A stretch of DNA of 64,000 nt. It comes from Planococcus antarcticus DSM 14505 (GTDB lineage Bacteria > Bacillota > Bacilli > Bacillales_A > Planococcaceae). Both the position numbers and the translations under genes were made by a program. Below are positions 1-8,398 of the stretch, one piece after another; within the stretch, counting starts at the first letter, position 1; each line of letters opens with the position of its first letter. The stretch is taken from contig NZ_CP016534.2 of assembly GCF_001687565.2 (NCBI RefSeq), positions 3,600,501-3,664,500 of the forward strand, given 5' to 3'. The notes under the pieces were generated by a model. It was not told the origin of the DNA, did not search any database, and worked only from the letters and a program-made list of their open reading frames with translations.

Positions 1-408
1 CATCAGAATCGATATCAAAGCAAAAGCAATAAGTGCTAAGAAGGGGATTGTCACAAATCCCATCCAGTTGATATATTCCAAACTGCAAGGAACACCAGTG
101 ACACAGGGTTTAATCCCACCGAATCCAGGCACTTTCTGTTCCAAGTAGTGAAGAAGTGAGATGGTCCCGCCTAAGAGCGACAAAGGCAAGACGTAGATAA
201 ATACCTTTACATCGTTCCGAAATGTCGCAATCCCTAAAATCAGGGCCAGCGGATACATGGCAATCCGTTGATACCAACAAAGGTCACATGGAATGAATCC
301 GTTGATTTCACTGAAATACAGACTGCCCAGTGTTGCAATCAACGATACGAACCAGGCACCATATAACAAGATCCCTCTCGTATCAAATTTAGTTTTTGCG
401 TTTTCCAT
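1..408 (-). CDS. bdbC: Disulfide bond formation protein, DsbB/BdbC type (3' end beyond window)
   Basis: Membrane thiol oxidase that would reoxidise its DsbA-like partner and pass electrons to quinone. Reading leftward from ATG at 408 the protein starts MENAKTKFDTRGILLYGAWF and is cut at the window edge after 136 residues. Visible are several hydrophobic segments, a CDLC motif followed by WYQR (the quinone-side cysteine pair of the family) and a second pair in CVTGVPC. The start overlaps the stop of the bdbD-like gene by one base (TGATG), so the two are translationally coupled. Its place beside cadC and cadA suggests a thiol-maintenance role under metal stress, which is inference. Confidence 0.9.
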   Translation of the reverse strand, partial: MENAKTKFDTRGILLYGAWFVSLIATLGSLYFSEINGFIPCDLCWYQRIAMYPLALILGIATFRNDVKVFIYVLPLSLLGGTISLLHYLEQKVPGFGGIKPCVTGVPCSLEYINWMGFVTIPFLALIAFALISILM

Positions 409-1085
409 CATTCTTCACCTGTTAATTCTTGATCAATTAGGGCTTTTATGGCTTCATAATCGAATGGATCTTCTAATTGCTTACCGTTGACCACGATAGT
501 AGGCGTTTGCGCCACTCCGGCTTCTTCCACCAGGGCTTCGTCGATTTCAACCTCTTCCATTGTCGTTTGCTGTTCCATATCGGATTCCAGTTTCCCCTGA
601 TCAATGCTTGGAAATTCAGCTGCCACTTCAAGAACTTTTTCCGGAGTGACCCAAGCTGCATCATGGTTTTGTTCGGGCTGTGCGGCAAATAAGGCTTTAT
701 GGAAATCCCAATACGCTTCCGGACTTTGCTGATAAACGGACTCTGCCGCTAACGAAGCCAACGTGGATTCATCTCCATGGAAGAGGACGTTAATATAGGA
801 AAACTTCACATCTCCTGTATCGACGTAATCTTCCACTAATTGCGGATAAACCGTTTCTCCCAACGCCTTACAAGACGGGCATTTGAAGTCCCCGAATTCA
901 ACGACCGTTACCGGGGCTTCTTCTTCACCTAGAGTCGGCTGTCCACTGACGTCGATTTGTGCTGTTTCCACTGCCGGTGTTTCCTGTTGATTCGTCAAAA
1001 TCACGATGGCGGCCAAAATCACTACGACTAAAGTGGTCAGAAGAACCACAAACTTCATCCCTGATTTGTTGTTTTTATTATTCAT
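408..1085 (-). CDS. bdbD: DsbA-family thiol-disulfide oxidoreductase, membrane anchored
   Basis: Extracytoplasmic disulfide-forming oxidoreductase, 225 aa. An N-terminal signal-anchor (about residues 10-30) is followed by a thioredoxin-like fold with active site CPSC in FGDFKCPSCKALG and the cis-Pro segment AQTPTIVVNG near the C-terminus. The order bdbD then bdbC with coupled stop/start matches the usual DsbA-DsbB redox pair. It is transcribed divergently from cadC; the 168-bp gap contains the cadC promoter and a CadC-type operator, so co-regulation by metal is possible but not shown. The start has an AGAGGG-type ribosome site just upstream. Confidence 0.9.
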   Translation of the reverse strand: MNNKNNKSGMKFVVLLTTLVVVILAAIVILTNQQETPAVETAQIDVSGQPTLGEEEAPVTVVEFGDFKCPSCKALGETVYPQLVEDYVDTGDVKFSYINVLFHGDESTLASLAAESVYQQSPEAYWDFHKALFAAQPEQNHDAAWVTPEKVLEVAAEFPSIDQGKLESDMEQQTTMEEVEIDEALVEEAGVAQTPTIVVNGKQLEDPFDYEAIKALIDQELTGEE

Positions 1086-1167
1086 AAGAACCCTCTTTCT
1101 TGTATTGGTTTTATTTTAAAAGTAAATTCATGACCCCTTTATTTTAACAACCAGTTTAAACATTAAC

Positions 1168-1185
1168 ACATTCATTTGAATATAA
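1168..1185. promoter_or_regulatory. Putative CadC operator upstream of cadC
   Basis: Imperfect dyad with the core ATTCATTTGAAT (1170-1181). Read on the minus strand the site is TATATTCAAATGAATGTG, which nearly matches the site at the cadA promoter (TATATTCAAACGAGTATA). The resemblance to ArsR/CadC operators and the duplication at both genes are the evidence. It lies directly upstream of the -35 box rather than over the -10 box. Confidence 0.6.
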
Positions 1186-1188
1186 GAA

Positions 1189-1217
1189 TTGACAACTTTT
1201 TGAATTCTCCCTACACT
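1189..1217 (+). promoter_or_regulatory. cadC promoter
   Basis: TTGACA (1189-1194), 17-bp spacer, TACACT (1212-1217): a good SigA-type promoter ending about 37 bp before the cadC start. Confidence 0.7.
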
Positions 1218-1253
1218 AAGCTTAATCAACAAATTCGTGAAAGAGGTGAGAAT

Positions 1254-1625
1254 ATGATCGAAGTTGAATCGACCAAGAAAATGGATACGTGCCAGACATT
1301 TTGTTACGACGAAGAAGTGGTAGAGAGAGTACAGCCTAAACTTGAAAATATGAATGGAGTAGAATTGATTTTTAAAGCACTGTCCGATGCCACCCGTCTA
1401 AAGGTTGCCTATGCTTTAACGTTGGAAGAAGAACTCTGTGTGTGTGATGTTGCCAATATTTTAAACACCACGACAGCTACTGCTTCTCATCATCTGCGGT
1501 ATTTACGGAATATGGGACTAGCAAAGTATGAAAAACGAGGAAAACTGGTGTTTTACTCCTTGCCAGATAATCATATCCGTAAGTTGGTGCAATTAGCAGC
1601 AGAACCTAACGTTGAGGTCCGGTAA
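1254..1625 (+). CDS. cadC: ArsR/SmtB-family metal-responsive repressor CadC
   Basis: Winged-helix repressor that releases DNA on binding Cd(II), Pb(II) or Zn(II); 123 aa. The start at 1254 has GAAAGAGGTGAGA just upstream; a longer frame reaching 1176 would begin inside the promoter. Visible features are the N-terminal cysteine pair (DTCQTFC), the helix-turn-helix core with ELCVCD and TTTATASHHLRYLRNMGL, and the wing EKRGKLVFYSL. The N-terminal cysteines plus CVC form the thiol site known from CadC. Unlike the common cadCA operon, cadC here converges on cadA, and both promoters carry a similar operator. Confidence 0.92.
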   Translation: MIEVESTKKMDTCQTFCYDEEVVERVQPKLENMNGVELIFKALSDATRLKVAYALTLEEELCVCDVANILNTTTATASHHLRYLRNMGLAKYEKRGKLVFYSLPDNHIRKLVQLAAEPNVEVR

Positions 1626-1663
1626 AAAAGGATTCTTATTTTGTGGAAGCTCCTACAAACAGC

Positions 1664-1696
1664 AAAAAGCCTTTTCTTAAATCGAAAAGGCTTTTT
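1664..1696. terminator. Bidirectional terminator between cadC and cadA
   Basis: Thirteen-base perfect arms AAAAAGCCTTTTC / GAAAAGGCTTTTT with a seven-base loop. A and T tracts on both sides suit termination of both convergent genes. Confidence 0.8.
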
Positions 1697-1815
1697 ATTG
1701 TTTATTTATTACAGGTACATTTCCAATAGCCGCCAAACTGTACTTCTTTTCTGTCACTCTTGATTTCCTTTACCGATTAGTTAAATACGATGCTTCAGTA
1801 AAAGAGAATCTGCAA

Positions 1816-4290
1816 TTACTTTTGTCTAAGTAATCTCATGCTATTGAGTATGACCAACAGGGCAGCACCCGTATCGGCCAAAACAGCCATCCATAAGGTT
1901 AAAAGCCCTGGGAAAATTAAAAGCAAAGCAACAACTTTCGTCAGGAGAGAAAACCAGACGTTCTGTTTGATGATTGTTAATGCTTTTCTGCTTAATTTAA
2001 TGGTGTGGGGAAGCTTCTCCAAGTTATCGGCCATTAAGACAATATCGGCCGTCTCCATTGCCGTATCTGTTCCTGCACCACCCATGGCTATTCCAAGGTC
2101 TGCCGTCGCCAGTGCCGGAGCATCATTGATTCCGTCTCCAACCATTGCTACTTTTCTTCCTTCTTGCTGCAGTTTTTTAACTGCCGTCACTTTATCTTCA
2201 GGCAGCAGTTCAGCAAAATACCGATCCACACCGGTTTGGACCGCAATTTTTTTCGCTGTTCCATTGTTATCCCCTGTCAGCATGACCATCTCTTCCATGC
2301 CAACACTCTTAAGCTTCTGAATGGCTGTAACTGTAATAGACCGAATCGTATCCGCTACCCCGATTACCCCAAAAATTGCTGTCCGGGTTCCCACGACAAT
2401 TAACGTATGTCCTTCATTTTGCAAGGTCTGAATACGATCCGCTACAGATGACAGAGAGACGTTCATTTCCTGGTACAACTTTGGATTGCCAGCAAAATAT
2501 TCAACCCCATCAATGGTCGCCTGTGCCCCTTTACCGGGGATTACTTTGAACGAATCTCCGGTTTTCACGGAAATCTGTTGTTCATCAGCATACGAAATAA
2601 TTGCTTTGGCAATCGGATGAATCGAGTGTTCTTCAATGGTCCGTGCAATGCTGATCAGTTCATTCTCGGTTCCTTTTACGGCGACTATTTCCGAAACTTT
2701 CGGTTTCCCTTCTGTTAACGTTCCGGTCTTATCAAAGGCAATTGCGTTTATCGCTCCTGCTTTCTCAAGGAACGTTCCTCCCTTGATCAAAACGCCATTT
2801 TTAGCTGCATTTCCGATGGCCGATACAATGGCCACCGGCGTCGAAATGACGAGCGCACAAGGACAAGCTACCACCAACAAAGCGAGTCCTTTATAAAGCC
2901 ACTCTTCCCACGTCCCGAAACCGGTTAGAGGCGGCAATACCATGACCAGCAGCGCAAGTACAAAAACAATCGGTGTATAAACGCGTGCAAAACGGTCCAC
3001 AAAGGCTTGAGTCGGCGCTTTCTGTTCTTGCGCTTCCTCCACAAGGTGAATGATTTTTGCAATGGTCGTATCTTCCACCAGTTTTGTTACCCGAACTTCC
3101 AAAGAACCACTTTCATTGATCGTTCCGGCATATACCGGATCGTCTTTTTCTTTATCGACCGGCATCGATTCCCCTGTGATGGGCGCTTGGTTGACACTTG
3201 AAGCGCCTGAGATGACCTCTCCATCCAGCGGAAATTTTTTACCCGGCTTGATTACGATGGTATCCCCAACCGCCACTTCTTCTACCGGTTTGGAAATCAG
3301 CTGATTTCCTACTTTTACTAGCGCTTCAGAAGGGGCTAGATTGATTAAACTCCGGATAGATTCTCTTGTCCGTTCAATCGAACGATTTTGCAGCGCATTT
3401 CCTAAGGCGAATAACCAAACAACGGTTGCGCCTTCGAACCATTCACCAATCAAGGCAGCTCCGATCGCTGCGGAAACCATCAAGACATTCATGTCCAGAG
3501 ATTTGCTTTTCACGGCATAAAAAGCGCTTCTGGCGGGCTTGTAACCCCCAATGATAATGGTCAAAGCATATAGTACGGTAACTAGATTTTCAGAAAGGCC
3601 AGCTAAAGAACCAAAGAAACCAACCGCTAAAAGCAAACCTGATAACATTGCGGTGGTTACTCTGTTCTTGTTCTTTTCTTCGATTTTTCTTTCCTTTGTC
3701 ACCAGAGAAGCCTGGAAACCGGCTCTTTCTACTTCTTGAATGATTTCTTTGTCTTTGGCAGTATGGAGGATCTGCATTTTTCCGGTAGAAAAATTCACCT
3801 TCACATTCTGAACTGCGGGGTTCTTTGAAAGATGCTTTTCAATGGTTACCGCACAAGCTCCGCAGTCCATCCCATCTATTCGATATATCTGCCCATTTTT
3901 TTTCGTTTCAACTGCATTCGTCTCAAAACCCAGTTTTTTCACTTGTCTTGGAATTTGATCGGCAATTGCAGAATCGCTTACCCCAACCGTCATTTTTCCG
4001 GCACTGTAATTAACCTTCACCGTTTCAATCCCTTTTACAGTATGGAGGCTCTTCTCAATAGTTGCCGCACAAGAGGGACAATCCATTCCCTGGATCTGAT
4101 AAGTGAATGCCTCGATTGATGGTCCAGCCGGCTTTTGTTCTTTAAAATGAGTTGTCGGGTCACTGGATTTGTCTTTATCAGTTTCACAACATGAAGTGGT
4201 TTTCTCCAGAACTTTCACCGTTTGTTTTGAACTTGCACAAGAAGTGTCTGTATAACAGCTTGTCTCGGCTTGTTTTTCTGAAACTTTCAT
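1816..4290 (-). CDS. cadA: Heavy-metal-translocating P1B-type ATPase (Cd/Zn/Pb exporter)
   Basis: ATP-driven exporter of Cd(II), Zn(II) and Pb(II), 824 aa. After a cysteine-rich N-terminal tail (SCYTDTSCASS, TTSCCETDKD) come two heavy-metal-associated domains with GMDCPSCA (about residue 68) and GMDCGACA (about 140). Next come the membrane segments, the ion-pathway motif ACPCAL, the phosphorylation site DKTGT, the P1B-specific HP locus SIHPIA and the hinge GDGINDAPAL. The CPC motif plus paired HMA domains place it in the Cd/Zn/Pb subgroup rather than Cu. AGGAGAGATGAAATG supplies the ribosome site. The promoter carries a CadC-type operator. Two HMA domains make it longer than the roughly 730-residue plasmid CadA. 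Confidence 0.95.
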   Translation of the reverse strand: MKVSEKQAETSCYTDTSCASSKQTVKVLEKTTSCCETDKDKSSDPTTHFKEQKPAGPSIEAFTYQIQGMDCPSCAATIEKSLHTVKGIETVKVNYSAGKMTVGVSDSAIADQIPRQVKKLGFETNAVETKKNGQIYRIDGMDCGACAVTIEKHLSKNPAVQNVKVNFSTGKMQILHTAKDKEIIQEVERAGFQASLVTKERKIEEKNKNRVTTAMLSGLLLAVGFFGSLAGLSENLVTVLYALTIIIGGYKPARSAFYAVKSKSLDMNVLMVSAAIGAALIGEWFEGATVVWLFALGNALQNRSIERTRESIRSLINLAPSEALVKVGNQLISKPVEEVAVGDTIVIKPGKKFPLDGEVISGASSVNQAPITGESMPVDKEKDDPVYAGTINESGSLEVRVTKLVEDTTIAKIIHLVEEAQEQKAPTQAFVDRFARVYTPIVFVLALLVMVLPPLTGFGTWEEWLYKGLALLVVACPCALVISTPVAIVSAIGNAAKNGVLIKGGTFLEKAGAINAIAFDKTGTLTEGKPKVSEIVAVKGTENELISIARTIEEHSIHPIAKAIISYADEQQISVKTGDSFKVIPGKGAQATIDGVEYFAGNPKLYQEMNVSLSSVADRIQTLQNEGHTLIVVGTRTAIFGVIGVADTIRSITVTAIQKLKSVGMEEMVMLTGDNNGTAKKIAVQTGVDRYFAELLPEDKVTAVKKLQQEGRKVAMVGDGINDAPALATADLGIAMGGAGTDTAMETADIVLMADNLEKLPHTIKLSRKALTIIKQNVWFSLLTKVVALLLIFPGLLTLWMAVLADTGAALLVILNSMRLLRQK

Positions 4291-4468
4291 TTCATCTCTC
4301 CTATCTGCTGTTTCTCATGGAAAGAGAAACTTGGTACTCATACGAAATGATAAGACCTTCACTTTTCAGCCGCCAGAATGCATAGAAACTTCTCCTTCAA
4401 AAATAGCTTTGTTCTACTTCTATTTTTAGAACAACGGTCTTTCTTTTTTACTCTTCAAATAACATTCT

Positions 4469-4486
4469 TATACTCGTTTGAATATA
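4469..4486. promoter_or_regulatory. Putative CadC operator at the cadA promoter
   Basis: Minus-strand reading TATATTCAAACGAGTATA: seven-base arms with one mismatch around AAAC. It sits immediately downstream of the cadA -10 box, where a repressor would block RNA polymerase. It matches the site before cadC at nearly all positions. Confidence 0.65.
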
Positions 4487-4493
4487 TAAGTAT

Positions 4494-4522
4494 AGATTAA
4501 GTTACGATGGAATATTTGTCAA
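4494..4522 (-). promoter_or_regulatory. cadA promoter
   Basis: On the minus strand TTGACA (4522-4517), 17-bp spacer, TAATCT (4499-4494). The leader to the start at 4290 is about 200 nt. Confidence 0.7.
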
Positions 4523-4576
4523 CACCCTATACTTTGGTGAAAATGATACAAAGTAGAACATTTCTTCATTGAATAA

Positions 4577-4705
4577 CCGTTCGTAAAAGTACACGTTTAC
4601 GAACGCTCTAAAAATAGTGAAAAAAACGGTAAAAAGAGCGTTCGTAAACGTGTCAAAACTCTTTACGAACGTTCACCGATTTGCACACACCTTTACGAAC
4701 GCTTT
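4577..4705. repeat. Cluster of five CGTTCGTAAA-type repeats with a perfect 19-bp inverted repeat
   Basis: Five copies of a core CGTTCGTAAA or its complement TTTACGAACG begin near 4578, 4596, 4639, 4662 and 4692, in mixed orientation. Copies two and three lie in perfect arms ACACGTTTACGAACGCTCT (4591-4609) and its complement (4635-4653) around a 25-nt A-rich loop. The cluster fills the gap between the cadA promoter and the panB terminator. No T-run follows the inverted repeat, so it is not a simple terminator. Confidence 0.75.
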
Positions 4706-4815
4706 TTAGGCCCGATTAGCGGAAAAGATCATTTTTCGAGATGAATTACGGAATATCGCCACTTTGGCTATGTACGTGCCAGCAACATAAACTAATATGA
4801 AAGTCGTCAATTGGA

Positions 4816-4863
4816 CGAAGAGAAAACCCGGCATCTTTACCGAGATGCCGGGTTTTCTCTTCG
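4816..4863. terminator. Terminator downstream of panB
   Basis: Perfect 20-bp arms from 4816-4835 and 4844-4863 around an eight-base loop, three bases after the panB stop. A GC-rich core (CCCGGCATC) is flanked by AAAA/TTTT, so it can act on both strands. Confidence 0.85.
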
Positions 4864-4865
4864 AT

Positions 4866-5702
4866 CTATTCTTTTCCTCCATACAGCTGCTGAAGTTCTT
4901 CTTCTTTCATGGTAAATCGGTGTTCTTCCGCTGGGAAAGCACCTGTCTTCACTTCCGTGACATACTGGATCAACCCATTTTTCATGATGTCTCCCGTTTC
5001 TGCATAAGATTGTACAAACTTTGGCAAATGGTGCGATCCGTACTTCAAGGTATCGTGATAAACCAGTACCTGTCCGTCTGTCTCACTGCCAGCGCCAATG
5101 CCAATCACCGGAATCGTCAGCGCCGCGGTGACTTTCTGCGCCAATTGATATGGAATGCATTCAAGGACCAGCATGCAGGCCCCTGCCGCTTCACATGCCC
5201 GCGCATCTTCGATGAGCTTCTGTGCGGCACCCGCTGTTTTCCCTTGCACTTTGTAGCCGCCGAGAACACCTGCCGTTTGTGGAAGCAGCCCCAAGTGAGC
5301 GACAACCGGGATGCCGGTGCGTGTCAACAATTTCACCACGTCCACAACCTCATCTGCGCCTTCCAGCTTTACTGCTTCCGCTCCCGTTTCTTGAAAAATG
5401 CGGACCGCGTTGTCGAGTGTGCGTTCTGCACTTCCATGAAACGATGCAAAAGGCATGTCTACCACCAAAAAGGTATCGGGGGCGCCGCGCCGCGCTGCTT
5501 TGCCGTGGTGGATCATGTCATCGACGGTCACTTTCACCGTAGAATCGTATCCAAGGACGACCATTCCAAGAGAATCGCCTACCAGAATCACATCGACTCC
5601 AGCTTGCTCGGCAAGTTTTGCTGACGGATAATCGTAGGCAGTCAGCATAGCGATTTTTTCATCTTGTGTTTTCATTTTGATGAGTGATGCTGTATTTTTC
5701 AT
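4866..5702 (-). CDS. panB: 3-methyl-2-oxobutanoate hydroxymethyltransferase
   Basis: First committed step to pantothenate and CoA: transfers a hydroxymethyl group from methylene-tetrahydrofolate to 2-oxoisovalerate. It is 278 aa, the usual length. Start chosen at 5702 ([20 protein letters not shown]) because AAAAGGAGAGA lies seven bases upstream; the frame stays open to 5915 but that stretch is leader. Family motifs visible are [45 protein letters not shown] and [10 protein letters not shown]. panC and panD, normally adjacent, are absent here; the gene stands alone between the cadA region and a GNAT gene. Confidence 0.95.
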   Translation of the reverse strand: MKNTASLIKMKTQDEKIAMLTAYDYPSAKLAEQAGVDVILVGDSLGMVVLGYDSTVKVTVDDMIHHGKAARRGAPDTFLVVDMPFASFHGSAERTLDNAVRIFQETGAEAVKLEGADEVVDVVKLLTRTGIPVVAHLGLLPQTAGVLGGYKVQGKTAGAAQKLIEDARACEAAGACMLVLECIPYQLAQKVTAALTIPVIGIGAGSETDGQVLVYHDTLKYGSHHLPKFVQSYAETGDIMKNGLIQYVTEVKTGAFPAEEHRFTMKEEELQQLYGGKE

Positions 5703-5915
5703 TTTTTTCTCTCCTTTTGGGAGGAAAACCGAAATAAAGCCCGTCGGTTCCAAATCTGGACAGACGGGCAACAAGTTTATTAGTGGTTTTCTCCGTCCCT
5801 GTCGATTTAAGATCAAGGCAGAACTATTTGATTGTTGAGTGTCTTTATACGGGTGCAGTTCAACAATGATACCGCCCTTATTGACACTATAGCAGAAGCA
5901 GGTATAGTGGGGCAT
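5703..5915 (-). promoter_or_regulatory. panB leader with GC-rich hairpin (possible RNA control element)
   Basis: The roughly 200-nt leader of panB contains a hairpin with arms GCCCGTC (5769-5763) and GACGGGC (5745-5739) and a short T-rich tail, about 36 nt before the start codon. It could be an attenuator. The pan motif RNA is known upstream of pantothenate genes in Firmicutes, but I could not match its consensus by eye. The 5916-6193 gap shows nothing recognisable. Confidence 0.35.
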
Positions 5916-6193
5916 CGTTTATGTATCGAGGAGAGTGTGCTTTCAGCAGTCAAGGACTAAAGAAATTGCTTCATAGCTCTTGTATGAAGCCAGGCAAAGA
6001 ATGTCTGTCTCCCTGCTTTGTCGAGCTCGTGGACGTGCCAGCGCTAAGAAATTAGCTTATGAACTAGTGGTTTCCTGTTTTTTGCCCGGGTTGACGAAAA
6101 GCTATAAAGCAACATGGCAGCGAACTCTAGAATAGAATGTAGTTAACTTGCTCGATAGTTTATTGAACTCTAGCATTCTTTAAAAAGATGGCT

Positions 6194-6730
6194 TTATCGC
6201 TTCTGCCATTCATCTCCAAGAATGCTGTAAAGAAGAGAATCGCGCCATCCATCTTTCATTCGCAAGTTTTTCCGAAGCAGACCTTCTTTTATCATTCCGA
6301 CTTTTTCAAGGATTTTTTGTGATCCGAGATTTTGAGGATCACAGCTTGCCCAAATTCTATGAAGCCGGTTTTCTTCAAAGCCGAACTCCAGCAGCAGTAG
6401 AGCCACTTCTGCAGCAATTCCTTGCCTCCAATAATTCGGATGAAGAATATAGCCAATTGCACCAGATTGGTTGGTTCTGTCTATTGCTGAAAGCTCTCCC
6501 GCTCCAATAACTTTTCCTGTTTCTTTCCAGACTACCGCAAAAGTAAAATTCGTTCGCGGCTGGCGGAGCTGTTGTTGGAGCACATCATCTATGTATTGCT
6601 GTGTTTCTTGTGGTGTATTCGGTTCCCACGATTGATACTTGGAGACAATTTCCCGAGAGGCATAGGCATGGACCGCTTTCCAGTCTGTTTTTTCGAATTC
6701 CCTCAAAAAGAACCGATCTGTCTCAAGCAT
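6194..6730 (-). CDS. GNAT-family N-acetyltransferase, RimJ/RimL-like
   Basis: Acetyl-CoA-dependent acetyltransferase, 178 aa, substrate unknown. It opens with the RimJ/RimL-type signature (LETDRFFLREFEKTDWKAVHAYAS) and has HPNYWRQGIAAEVALLLLEFGF, the pyrophosphate-binding loop with the usual YWxQGIA pattern, and NxxSQKILEKVGMIKEGLLRKN at the C-terminus, which is typical of the subfamily acting on protein N-termini or small amines. AAGGGAGATTTAA precedes ATG. It stands alone, downstream of the 6781-7613 gene pair. Confidence 0.85.
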   Translation of the reverse strand: MLETDRFFLREFEKTDWKAVHAYASREIVSKYQSWEPNTPQETQQYIDDVLQQQLRQPRTNFTFAVVWKETGKVIGAGELSAIDRTNQSGAIGYILHPNYWRQGIAAEVALLLLEFGFEENRLHRIWASCDPQNLGSQKILEKVGMIKEGLLRKNLRMKDGWRDSLLYSILGDEWQKR

Positions 6731-6780
6731 TTAAATCTCCCTTCCATCTTGTTTAATTTTTCGGTGGCTTTAATCTCTTT

Positions 6781-7131
6781 TCATTTCATTGCGTCCTTTA
6801 CTTTTTCCTGAATCATGACCACTTTTGGCTCTATGTCCACTGGCTGATAGCTCAAGTCGATGCATTCGTTCCAAAATTCCATATGCTTCTTATCAACTTC
6901 GTGTTCGGAGTTCTCCAGTTCCGCTCCGCCTTCTCCCTGCACCGAATACCAGTATAAATACACTGCACCATTGATCTCTTCTTTGAAAATCGTTTCGACG
7001 AACATTTTTTCATCGTTGAGTGTCAGCAGGACCTTGTCCATATGCTCATTCAAAAAATTCATCCATTGTTCAACAACTTCCGCCTTCCCTTTTTTGACTT
7101 TGAATCTCGATGGCTCTGAGGTCAACTTCAT
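6781..7131 (-). CDS. Small conserved hypothetical protein (DUF6176-like)
   Basis: A 116-residue soluble protein. The FKVKKGKAEVVEQWMNFLNEHMDKVLLTL opening, ETIFKEEINGAVYLYWYSVQGEGG, and HMEFWNECIDL suggest an alpha/beta dimeric ferredoxin-like fold similar to the DUF6176 family. No catalytic motif is evident. Its ATG overlaps the stop of the upstream GNAT gene by four bases (ATGA), so the pair is translationally coupled. Family name is a recollection of pattern, not a search. Confidence 0.65.
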   Translation of the reverse strand: MKLTSEPSRFKVKKGKAEVVEQWMNFLNEHMDKVLLTLNDEKMFVETIFKEEINGAVYLYWYSVQGEGGAELENSEHEVDKKHMEFWNECIDLSYQPVDIEPKVVMIQEKVKDAMK

Positions 7132-7613
7132 TTATCTACACCCGTTGCTATTTTTTTGAAATACCCCAAAGTGGCTCTGTCATTCAACTGTTCACTAACA
7201 CCTGTCGTCCGGTAGCCCAATTTTTCATAAAACCGGCAATTCCCTTCTTCCTCAAGAATGGTTGCAAGCTCCCATGTGGCGGCTTCTGCATGCAGAAGTT
7301 CCGTCAGTTTCATCGCTCTTCCGGCTATTCCAAGCCCCTGGAACAGAGGATCGACGAATAAAGGGCTGACCCAAAACTGGCAGTCTCTATCCGACTTGAT
7401 GCGTATCGCCCCGACCATTTTTTCCTGCGCCATAATTTTATAGTAGAACGAGCCGGGGCCACTAATTCTGCCAAGCACGCGTTCCAGTGTTTCGTTTGCC
7501 GGATTGGTGGCGCTGTCCTGGTATTTCTTCAAAAGCGGCAGAAACGCGGATTTTTGCATAGCTAAGATGGCAGCAGCATCTGAGGCCACTGCCATTTCCA
7601 ATGTGATTTTCAT
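7128..7613 (-). CDS. GNAT-family N-acetyltransferase
   Basis: 161 aa. It starts MKITLEMAVASDAAAILAMQKSAF, a typical GNAT first strand and helix, and has the acetyl-CoA loop in VDPLFQGLGIAGRAMKLTELLHAE and the C-terminal NCRFYEKLGYRTTGVSEQ. GAGGTGCTTCT gives the ribosome site. Its stop overlaps the start of the 116-residue gene. Substrate unknown. Confidence 0.85.
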   Translation of the reverse strand: MKITLEMAVASDAAAILAMQKSAFLPLLKKYQDSATNPANETLERVLGRISGPGSFYYKIMAQEKMVGAIRIKSDRDCQFWVSPLFVDPLFQGLGIAGRAMKLTELLHAEAATWELATILEEEGNCRFYEKLGYRTTGVSEQLNDRATLGYFKKIATGVDK

Positions 7614-8379
7614 AGAAGCACCTCATGATCTAAAAAAGAAAAAAGCTGCGGAACTCTGTTTTGGAAAGAACGGTAATTGTGTTCCTCTCCTTCCAGCACT
7701 TTGAAATTTACTGCCGGCAATTTTTTTTTAATGACTTGATGAACTGCTTGACTCGATGCTAGGAACTCCTTGCTTATGAAGTTTCCAACCCCTGCTTCAC
7801 TTGTGCCGCAATCCATGTACAGGCTACGGATTGCAGATAAATCTACCTTCTCTAACAAATCCTCCATTTTTTCCTGATTTGCATAAAATGCTCCCGAAAA
7901 AACAATCAAATCTTAGGGTAGCAGCAGGCCATATATAAAGTAATCAAACCACCCATCGATATTCCGGCCATGGCTGTCTGACTCTGCATCGTTCTGTATT
8001 TTTCATCAATATAAGGCTTTAGCTCTTCAACGATAAATTCAGCATATTGCTTACCCTTGCCTCCAAAAGAAGGAGTTACTTTCTCTAAAAACTGCTTGCT
8101 ATATGCACCGTTCTCCCACGGGCAATACTCATTTTTTCGCTCACTGCTGTTTTGGTCAATCGCTACAACAATTACATCCAGGAACTCTTCATCTAAATAT
8201 TTTTCAAGCTCCAAAGACACTTTACCTATGGCATCATCATTCCGAAAAACGTTTTGTCCATCATGCATATACAGCACCGGATATTTTTTATTGCTGGATA
8301 AGTAACTTTTAGGCAAATAGACCCGAATTTGTCGGTCGTGTTGAAAAGCTTTTATTGCTATCGAAAAGATATCCAGCAT
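7610..8379 (-). pseudogene. Alpha/beta-hydrolase (putative esterase, Fes/IroE-like), frameshifted
   Basis: Two consecutive frames make up one esterase. The first (8379-7906) runs from MLDIFSIAIKAFQHDRQIRV through LYMHDGQNVF and WENGAYS to the nucleophile elbow AGISMGGLITLYMACCYPKI and then stops. The second (to 7610) resumes with IVFSGAFYANQ, then SLYMDCGTSEAG and the C-terminal histidine region EGEEHNYRSFQNR. Ser of GISMGG, an Asp in MDCG and His of EEHNY would be the triad, now in two frames. The frames overlap by TTGA, so a coupled two-polypeptide reading is possible but unlikely. A few bases are missing between YPKI and IVFSG relative to a continuous hydrolase. An upstream AAAGGAGAATAGAG supports the start. 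Confidence 0.8.
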
Positions 8380-8398
8380 CTCTATTCTCCTTTATGGT

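Noticed and set aside
4797..5624. Long plus-strand frame of 275 codons opposite panB
   Set aside because: It begins in the panB terminator and runs antisense to a fully conserved panB; no ribosome site and Cys/His/Arg-rich translation typical of antisense frames.
5703..5915. N-terminal extension of PanB
   Set aside because: A strong ribosome site precedes the ATG at 5702, and the upstream codons are leader with a hairpin and no similarity to PanB.
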